Below the pieces are notes generated by a model. That model ran no database searches and was not told the DNA's origin. It worked only from the letters and a program-made list of their open reading frames with translations. From assembly GCA_965208685.1 (NCBI GenBank), contig CBDBPL010000007.1:2666001-2730000 (forward strand): a stretch of 64,000 nt of DNA. Direction: 5' to 3'. The DNA comes from JAJEFO01 sp965208685. Lineage in GTDB: Bacteria; Pseudomonadota; Alphaproteobacteria; Rhodobacterales; Rhodobacteraceae. This document shows positions 58,471-64,000 of the stretch, piece after piece. Both the position numbers and the translations under genes were made by a program. Positions within the stretch are counted from its first letter, which is position 1, and each line of letters begins with the position of its first letter.

Positions 58471-58648
58471 CCTTCCGTTTGAAGACTCTCCCCCATTGCA
58501 CAAGGAACCTGGGCCCCGTTGAATGACCGAGGGCCTGCGGCCCAGGCGACGGCATCATGCAGTGCCGCTCTCATGTCCGGCGACGACGCGCGACTCCGCG
58601 GAATGCTGGCTGCGCCGCGCTGCAATTCGCTCTGATCACTGTTCGCCG

Positions 58649-59704
58649 CTAATCGATGCCCAGCATCTTCCGATTCGCGGCCGCATCCGTATCACCGCCC
58701 GCAAAGTCGTCAAACGCCCTTTCGGTCACGCGGATGACATGGTCCCTCACGAAGGCCGCACCTTCCCGGGCGCCGTCCTCCGGATGCTTCAAGCAGCACT
58801 CCCATTCCACCACGGCCCAGCCGTCGAAACCGCCTGCCGCGAGCTTCGAGAACACCGACACGAAATTCACCTGCCCGTCGCCAAGGGACCTGAAACGGCC
58901 CGCGCGGTCGACCCATGGCTGAAAGCCTGAATAGACCCCCTGCCGACCTGTCGGGTTGAACTCGGCATCCTTGACGTGAAACATGCGGATCCGGTCCTTG
59001 TAGATGTCGATGTTGTCCAGGTAGTCGAGGCACTGCAGCACGTAGTGCGACGGGTCGTAAAGCATGCAGGCCCGCGCGTGATTGCCGGTTCGCTCCAGGA
59101 ACATCTCGTAGGTGACGCCGTCATGCAGATCCTCGCCGGGATGTATCTCGAAACAGATGTCGACCCCGCAATCCTCGGCGTGATCAAGTATCGGACGCCA
59201 GCGCGAAGCCAGTTCGTCAAACGCCGTCTCGATCAGTCCCGCCGGGCGCTGCGGCCAAGGATAGATGTATGGCCAAGCCAGCGCCCCCGAAAACGCCGCC
59301 TGTTCCGTGAGACCTAGATTCCTCGAGGCGGTCAGCGCCTTCCTGACCTGGTCGACCGCCCATTCCTGCCGCGCCCGGGGATTGCCGCGCACGGCTTCGG
59401 CAGCAAACCCGTCAAAGGCCGTGTCATACGCGGGATGTACCGCCACGAGCTGGCCTTGAAGGTGCGTCGACAACTCGGTCACCTCGATGCCGTTCTCGGC
59501 GGCCATTCCCTTGAACTCGTCGCAATAGTCCTTGCTTTCGGCCGCCTTCTCCAGTTCGAAGAGGCGATCGTCCCAGGAGGGCACCTGCACGCCCTTGTAG
59601 CCGCAATCGGCCGCCCACCTCGTGATGCCGTCCCAGGAATTGAACGGCGCCTCGTCGGCCGCAAACTGCGCCAGGAACAGCGCTGGCCCCTTCATCGTCT
59701 TCAT
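58649..59704 (-). CDS. Sugar phosphate isomerase/epimerase-type TIM barrel
   Basis: A 351-residue protein of the xylose-isomerase-like TIM-barrel (AP-endonuclease 2) superfamily. It starts with GPALFLAQFAADEAPFNSWD. Metal-ligand regions: DICFEIHPGEDLHDG (Glu, His), CMLYDPSHYVLQCLDYLDNI (Asp, His), MFHVKDAEFNPTG (His, Asp) and WAVVEWECCLKHPEDGAREG (Glu). This full ligand set indicates a metal-dependent isomerase or epimerase. GGGAGG lies eight bases before ATG 59704. It is divergent from the M20 peptidase and peptide-type importer. The substrate is unknown; a sugar or sugar-like moiety is expected. Confidence 0.85.
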   Translation of the reverse strand: MKTMKGPALFLAQFAADEAPFNSWDGITRWAADCGYKGVQVPSWDDRLFELEKAAESKDYCDEFKGMAAENGIEVTELSTHLQGQLVAVHPAYDTAFDGFAAEAVRGNPRARQEWAVDQVRKALTASRNLGLTEQAAFSGALAWPYIYPWPQRPAGLIETAFDELASRWRPILDHAEDCGVDICFEIHPGEDLHDGVTYEMFLERTGNHARACMLYDPSHYVLQCLDYLDNIDIYKDRIRMFHVKDAEFNPTGRQGVYSGFQPWVDRAGRFRSLGDGQVNFVSVFSKLAAGGFDGWAVVEWECCLKHPEDGAREGAAFVRDHVIRVTERAFDDFAGGDTDAAANRKMLGID

Positions 59705-59853
59705 GACGGGTTCCCTCCCGGTTCATGCGTTTTCCGGCCTGCAGCGATTCGCCCCGCCGTCATCGGAAGGTACGTCTTTCCGGGCCGTACGCAACACCGC
59801 CCGGCATCGCCTCGGCCCTTGTCATGCGAATGGCGGCAAAATACGGTCACGGC

Positions 59854-61157
59854 ATGGGGATGGACTGCATAGGCGCCGATGCGCTCTCAGACAGGCTCGA
59901 AGCCAAGCGCGACGACCTTGTGGCGTTGACGCAGGAACTGGTCCGCATCCCAACCGTCAATCCTCCGGGCGAGAACTATCGCGACATCTGCGAGTTTCTC
60001 GCACGTCGACTCGAAAGGTCCGGCTTCACGGCAACCATCGAACGCGCCGAAGGCGCGCCCGGCGACAGTGACCGCCATCCGCGCTGGAATGTCGTTGCGC
60101 GGCGCGAAGGAGCGCTGCCGGGACAGTGCGTCCACTTCAACAGCCACATCGACGTGGTCGAGGCCGGGCGCGGATGGACCTTTGACCCGTTCGGGGCGGA
60201 ACTCGCCGACGGGAAGATCTACGGGCGCGGATCCTGCGACATGAAGGGCGGGTTGGCAGCCTCGATCATCGCGGTGGAAGCATTCGTCGAGACATGTCCG
60301 GGCCATCCGGGCATGATCGAGATCTCCGGGACCGCCGACGAGGAAACAGGTGGCTACGGCGGTGTCGCGCATCTCGCCGAACAAGGCCGCTTTGCACATG
60401 TTGATCACGTGATCATACCGGAGCCGCTGCAGAAAGACCGCATCTGTCTCGGTCACCGGGAGTCTGGTGGGGCGAGATCGAAACGCACGGGGAAATCGCG
60501 CATGGTTCGATGCCGTTCCTCGGCGACTGCGCGGTGCGCCACATGGGCGCGGTCCTGCGCGAAATGGAGGACAAGCTCTATCCGGCGCTTGCCGCAAAGC
60601 GCACGGACATGCCGGTCGTGCCGGAGGGCGCACGGCAATCCACGATGAACATCAACAGCCTGCACGGCGGGCAGGCAGAGCCGCCGGAAGACTTCACCGG
60701 CTGGCCTTCAGCCTGCGTGCCCGACAATGCGCGAATGATCGTCGACCGGCGCTACCTGATCGAGGAAAGCCGGGACGAGGTCGTGCGCGAGATCGAAGAC
60801 GTGCTCAAGGGAATTGCGCAAGAGAGACCGAACTTCAGCTACGACCTTCGCGAACTCTGGAGCGTGGCGCCCACGATGACCGAAAGGGACGCGCCAGTCG
60901 TCAAGGGCGTCGCCAAGGCCATCAGGGAGGTCTTCGGCAGGGACCCGGACTACGTCGTCTCGCCCGGCACCTACGACCAGAAGCACATTGACCGGATCGG
61001 AAAGCTCGACAACTGCATTGCCTACGGACCCGGACTCTTGGAACTCGCGCACAAACCGGATGAATACGTCGTGGTTCAGGATATGATGGACTCGGCCAAG
61101 GTCATGGGGCTTTGCCTCATGGATCTGCTCACCTCGCAACGACAGGCACCCGCCTGA
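59854..61157 (+). pseudogene. M20-family metallopeptidase/deacylase (ArgE/DapE type) with one frameshift
   Basis: Zinc-dependent amidohydrolase fold. ALTQELVRIPTVNPPGENYR opens the domain, FNSHIDVVEAGRGWTFDPFG supplies the His and Asp ligands, GRGSCDMKGGLAASI the bridging Asp, and GTADEETGGYGGVAHLA the catalytic Glu pair. After GHR near nt 60461 the frame breaks: GGG is present where GGGG would restore GVWWGEIETHGEIAHGSMPF, which continues in the other frame to the stop at 61157. PGTYDQKHIDRIG near the C-terminus has the last His ligand. Corrected length is ~434 residues, normal. The indel is in a homopolymer, so sequencing error is as likely as mutation. The exact start (59824, 59854 or 59860) is unresolved. 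It likely cleaves the imported peptide or acyl-amino acid. Confidence 0.78.
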
Positions 61158-61177
61158 CCAACACAAAGGAGACACTC

Positions 61178-62659
61178 ATGAACAGCATTCAGCAATCGGC
61201 CGCCGCGTTCGCGCTTTTGGCGCTGACTGCCGGCGGCGCATGGGCTGCCAAGGCCGACGTCACGATTGGCATTCAGCTGGAGCCGCCCCACCTCGATCCC
61301 ACATCGGCCGCCGCCGGAGCCATTGACCAGGTCCTGTATTCGAACGTCTTCGAAGGCCTGACCCGGTTCGGCCCCGACGGCTCGGTCGGACCGGGCCTCG
61401 CCGAAAGCTGGGAGATTTCTGAGGACGGCACGACCTACACGTTCAACCTGCACACAGGCGTAAAGTTCCATGACGGCACTGACCTCGAGGCCACGGACGT
61501 GGTCTTTTCACTGGATCGCGCACGCGCCGAGGATTCGCAGAACGCCCAGAAGGCACTGTTCGCCGGCATCAAGTCCGTCGAGGCGACCGGACCGACCACG
61601 GTCGTGGTCACCTTGAATGCGCCGCAGGGCAATTTCCTCTTCAACATGGCTTGGGGAGACGCCGTCATCGTGGCGCCCGAGAGCATTGACGACATCAAGG
61701 GCAATCCTGTCGGCACCGGCGCGTTCAGTTTCTCCGAATGGAAACGGGGCGACAGCATCACGATTGTTCGCAACGCGGACTACTGGGGCGCCGCACCGGC
61801 ACTCGAGCAGGCGACGTTCAAGTTCATTTCGGAGCCGACCGCAGCCTTCTCCGCGATGATGGCCGGCGACATCGACGCCTTCTACTCCTATCCGGCACCG
61901 GAAAACCTTGTGCAGTTCGAGGCGGATCCCCGCTTCACCGTGCTGGCCGGCAACACGGAAGGCGAGACCATCCTTGCGATCAACAACAAGATGGAGCCCT
62001 TCGGCGACGTCCGCGTTCGCAAGGCCGTCAGCATGGCGATAGACCGTCAGGCGATCATTGACGGAGCCATGTTCGGGTACGGCACGCCCATCGGAACGCA
62101 CTTCGCACCGCATCATCCGGACTATGTCGACCTGACAGGAAACACGCCACATGACCCGGAGGCCGCCAAGGCGCTCTTGGCGGAGGCCGGATATCCCGAC
62201 GGCTTCGAGACCACGCTCAAGCTGCCGCCGCCATCCTACGCGCGGCGCGGAGGCGAAATCATCGCCGCGCAGTTGCGCGAGATCGGAATCGAGACCGAGA
62301 TATCCAACCTTGAATGGGCGCAGTGGCTGGAACAGGTGTTTCGCGGCTACGACTACGGGCTGACCATCGTCAGCCACACAGAGCCCATGGACATCGGAAT
62401 CTACGCTCGCCCGACATACTACTTCCAGTATGACAACCCGGAGTTCCAGGAGCTGATCAGCGAGTTGAGCGTCGAAAACGACCCGGCAAGACGCTCGGCA
62501 ATGCTGCAGGAGGCGCAGAGGACCATCTCGGAAGACTACGTCAACGGCTTCCTCTTCCAGCTGGCGCTCACGTCGGTCGTGGATGCAAGGCTGAACGGCA
62601 TCTGGCCCGATGCCCCGACGCAGGCCGTGGACCTGACCGGAGTCAGCTGGACGGAGTGA
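61178..62659 (+). CDS. Peptide/opine-type ABC transporter substrate-binding protein (SBP family 5, DppA-like)
   Basis: A 493-residue secreted binding protein. The signal peptide MNSIQQSAAAFALLALTAGG ends AWAAKADVTIGIQLEPPHLD. Family-5 features: VLYSNVFEGLTRFGPDGSVG, LAESWEISEDGTTYTFNLHT, VKFHDGTDLEATDVVFSLDR and PFGDVRVRKAVSMAIDRQAI. AAAGGAG lies five to seven bases before ATG 61178, which fixes the start. It is followed by two permease genes of the Dpp/Opp type. Ligands of this family include peptides, glycosides and opines; the M20 enzyme upstream suggests an acylated amino compound. Confidence 0.92.
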   Translation: MNSIQQSAAAFALLALTAGGAWAAKADVTIGIQLEPPHLDPTSAAAGAIDQVLYSNVFEGLTRFGPDGSVGPGLAESWEISEDGTTYTFNLHTGVKFHDGTDLEATDVVFSLDRARAEDSQNAQKALFAGIKSVEATGPTTVVVTLNAPQGNFLFNMAWGDAVIVAPESIDDIKGNPVGTGAFSFSEWKRGDSITIVRNADYWGAAPALEQATFKFISEPTAAFSAMMAGDIDAFYSYPAPENLVQFEADPRFTVLAGNTEGETILAINNKMEPFGDVRVRKAVSMAIDRQAIIDGAMFGYGTPIGTHFAPHHPDYVDLTGNTPHDPEAAKALLAEAGYPDGFETTLKLPPPSYARRGGEIIAAQLREIGIETEISNLEWAQWLEQVFRGYDYGLTIVSHTEPMDIGIYARPTYYFQYDNPEFQELISELSVENDPARRSAMLQEAQRTISEDYVNGFLFQLALTSVVDARLNGIWPDAPTQAVDLTGVSWTE

Positions 62660-62680
62660 TCATGCAAGCAGCCGGCTGAC

Positions 62681-63628
62681 ATGCTGCGCTACACCGTCAA
62701 GCGACTGGGCTCGCTTCTGGCCTCGCTGGTCGTCGCGAGCCTGGTCATCTTTGCATGCATCGAAGTCGTGCCGGGCGATCCGGCCTCCTTCATGCTGGGC
62801 ATCAATGCGCAGCCGGACACGGTGGCCGCCCTCAGGGAAGAGCTTGGCCTGAACAGGGCGCCCCACGAGCGCTACATCGCCTGGGTCAGCGGCCTGGTGA
62901 CCGGAGACTTCGGCACGTCCTACACCTACCGCTCCCCCGTGTCCGAGATCGTGGTCGAGCGGCTTGCGATTTCGCTGCCCCTCGCGATCTATGCGCTCAG
63001 CCTCACGATCCTCGTCGCCTTCCCGGTCGGCATCCTGGCGGCGACGCGGCGCGGGTCGCTGACCGACATCTCCGTCATGGCGACCACGCAACTCGGCGTT
63101 GCCATCCCCAACTTCTGGTTCGCGCTGCTGATGGTTCTCCTCTTCGCGGTCAATCTGCGCTGGTTCTCGGCTGGCGGCTTTCCGGGATGGGACGAGGGAT
63201 TCCTGGCCGCCGTCAAGGCGCTTACGCTGCCCGCGATCGCGCTCGCGCTGCCGCAGGCATCCATCCTGGCGCGCGTGATGCGCTCCTCGCTGCTCGACAC
63301 CCTGTCTGAAGACTACATCCGAACCGCCCGGGCGAAGGGCCTTACGGCACGCCAGGCACTTCGGAGGCACGCGCTCCGCAACGCCCTGATCCCGGTGCTG
63401 ACGATCATCGGCCTCCAGTTCTCGTTCTTGCTGGCCGGCGCGATCATCATCGAGAATGTCTTCTTTCTTCCCGGCCTTGGCAGGCTCGTGTTCCAGGCCA
63501 TCTCGCAGCGTGACCTGATCGTGGTCGAAAGCGTGGTGATGCTCCTGGTCTTTGCCGTGATCATCGTGAACTTCCTGGTCGATCTTGCCTATGCCTGGGT
63601 CGATCCGCGCCTGAGATCGCGCGCATGA
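62681..63628 (+). CDS. Peptide-type ABC transporter permease (DppB-like)
   Basis: A 315-residue inner-membrane protein with six predicted helices. The N-terminus LRYTVKRLGSLLASLVVASL and the motif VVPGDPASFMLG are typical of DppB. The periplasmic loop has LGLNRAPHERYIAWVSGLVT followed by GDFGTSYTYRSPV. The coupling EAA loop is DYIRTARAKGLTARQALRRH, followed by ALRNALIPVLTIIGLQFSFL. It overlaps the next permease gene by 4 bp (ATGA) and pairs with it in the membrane. Confidence 0.93.
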   Translation: MLRYTVKRLGSLLASLVVASLVIFACIEVVPGDPASFMLGINAQPDTVAALREELGLNRAPHERYIAWVSGLVTGDFGTSYTYRSPVSEIVVERLAISLPLAIYALSLTILVAFPVGILAATRRGSLTDISVMATTQLGVAIPNFWFALLMVLLFAVNLRWFSAGGFPGWDEGFLAAVKALTLPAIALALPQASILARVMRSSLLDTLSEDYIRTARAKGLTARQALRRHALRNALIPVLTIIGLQFSFLLAGAIIIENVFFLPGLGRLVFQAISQRDLIVVESVVMLLVFAVIIVNFLVDLAYAWVDPRLRSRA

Positions 63629-64000
63629 CGGAGGAAGGGCTGTTTCGCGCGGCACTTAGGTCACGCAACCTCGTCGTGGGGAACCTGCTTGCCGCAGCCT
63701 TCGCGATCGGGGCGCTGCTGTCCTTTTTCTGGACCCCGTACGACGTCACCGAACTCGCCATCGCCACAAGGCTCCAGGCGCCTTCGGGAGTTCACTGGTT
63801 CGGAACGGACCACTTCGGCCGGGACATCCTCTCGATGATAATGGTTGGCGCTCAAACCTCGATCGCGGTTGCGATCGTCGCGGTCGGCATCGGCATGGGC
63901 ATCGGCGTGCCGCTCGGCCTGGCGGCAGCTGCGCGGCGGGGCAGCCTTCTTGACGAGACCATCATGCGCGGCAACGACCTCGTGTTCGCGTTCCCGAGCC
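63625..64000 (+). CDS. Peptide-type ABC transporter permease (DppC-like), 3' partial
   Basis: The frame starts at ATG 63625, overlapping the DppB-like stop, and is open to the window end (125 codons). MTEEGLFRAALRSRNLVVGN leads into the first helix NLLAAAFAIGALLSFFWTPY. GVHWFGTDHFGRDILSMIMV is the diagnostic F-G-T-D-x-x-G-R-D block of DppC/OppC permeases, followed by GAQTSIAVAIVAVGIGMGIG. The rest, including the EAA loop, lies outside the window. Together with 61178-63628 it forms a standard family-5 importer; the ATPase genes are expected just downstream. Confidence 0.92.
   Translation, partial: MTEEGLFRAALRSRNLVVGNLLAAAFAIGALLSFFWTPYDVTELAIATRLQAPSGVHWFGTDHFGRDILSMIMVGAQTSIAVAIVAVGIGMGIGVPLGLAAAARRGSLLDETIMRGNDLVFAFPS

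Noticed and set aside
1..64000. CRISPR arrays, tRNA/rRNA genes, phage genes and transposases
   Set aside because: Looked for regularly spaced repeats, cloverleaf-like stretches and transposase motifs; none was convincing in this window.

Overview
The window comes from a GC-rich alphaproteobacterium, most likely a marine member of the Rhodobacteraceae (roseobacter-like). This is inferred from gene content: many TRAP and tripartite tricarboxylate transporters, DUF2927 and short DUF3329-like proteins typical of Rhodobacterales, a 2-selenouridine gene pair, an alginate lyase, sulfatases and several quaternary-ammonium transport and demethylation genes. No rRNA, tRNA, CRISPR array, phage gene or insertion sequence was seen. 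Both window edges cut genes (selD fusion on the left, a peptide-type ABC permease on the right).

Layout. 0-7.2 kb is a housekeeping-like stretch: selD fused to an NADH-dehydrogenase-like domain, convergent selU, an inositol dehydrogenase, a DUF2461 protein, an MsrQ-like heme membrane protein and a nucleotidyltransferase. At 7.7-10.0 kb is a secreted three-domain PL7 alginate lyase, followed by the deletion scar of a MazEF-like toxin-antitoxin pair and an EamA exporter. 11.6-25.1 kb is a sugar-acid catabolic locus. A long minus-strand gene set (enolase-superfamily dehydratase, zinc dehydrogenase, KduD-like SDR, TRAP binding protein, second enolase-superfamily enzyme, TRAP permeases, two PhyH dioxygenases) diverges from a GntR regulator plus KDG kinase, across two inverted GntR operators. 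23.1-28.9 kb is a second TRAP cassette with a damaged aldehyde dehydrogenase, a SnoaL-like protein and its own GntR regulator.

29.2-37.3 kb holds two sulfatases, a split tripartite tricarboxylate system (binding protein, fused TctA-TctB, LysR) and a third enolase-superfamily enzyme. 38.2-48.6 kb looks like a carnitine/betaine locus: L-carnitine-dehydrogenase-like enzyme, two SDRs flanking the remnant of a beta-keto-acid cleavage enzyme, a Rieske oxygenase, a GlxA/GbdR-type AraC regulator, an OpuA-like ABC importer and a PanB-like enzyme. A 28-bp element is repeated upstream of both the Rieske gene and the importer in the same relative orientation and at a similar distance. 51.1-58.4 kb is a LacI-controlled operon: a DUF1989-GcvT fusion plus a second betaine-type importer whose permease has a long DUF2628-like N-terminal extension. 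58.6-64 kb has a sugar-isomerase-like TIM barrel, an M20 peptidase and a peptide/opine ABC importer.

Together the window reads as a chain of import-and-degrade cassettes for algal polysaccharide sugars, sulfated compounds and methylated amines, each with a local regulator. Signs of decay or sequence error are frequent: the ALDH internal deletion, the cleavage-enzyme remnant, the toxin-antitoxin scar, and three single-base indels within 57.3-60.5 kb.
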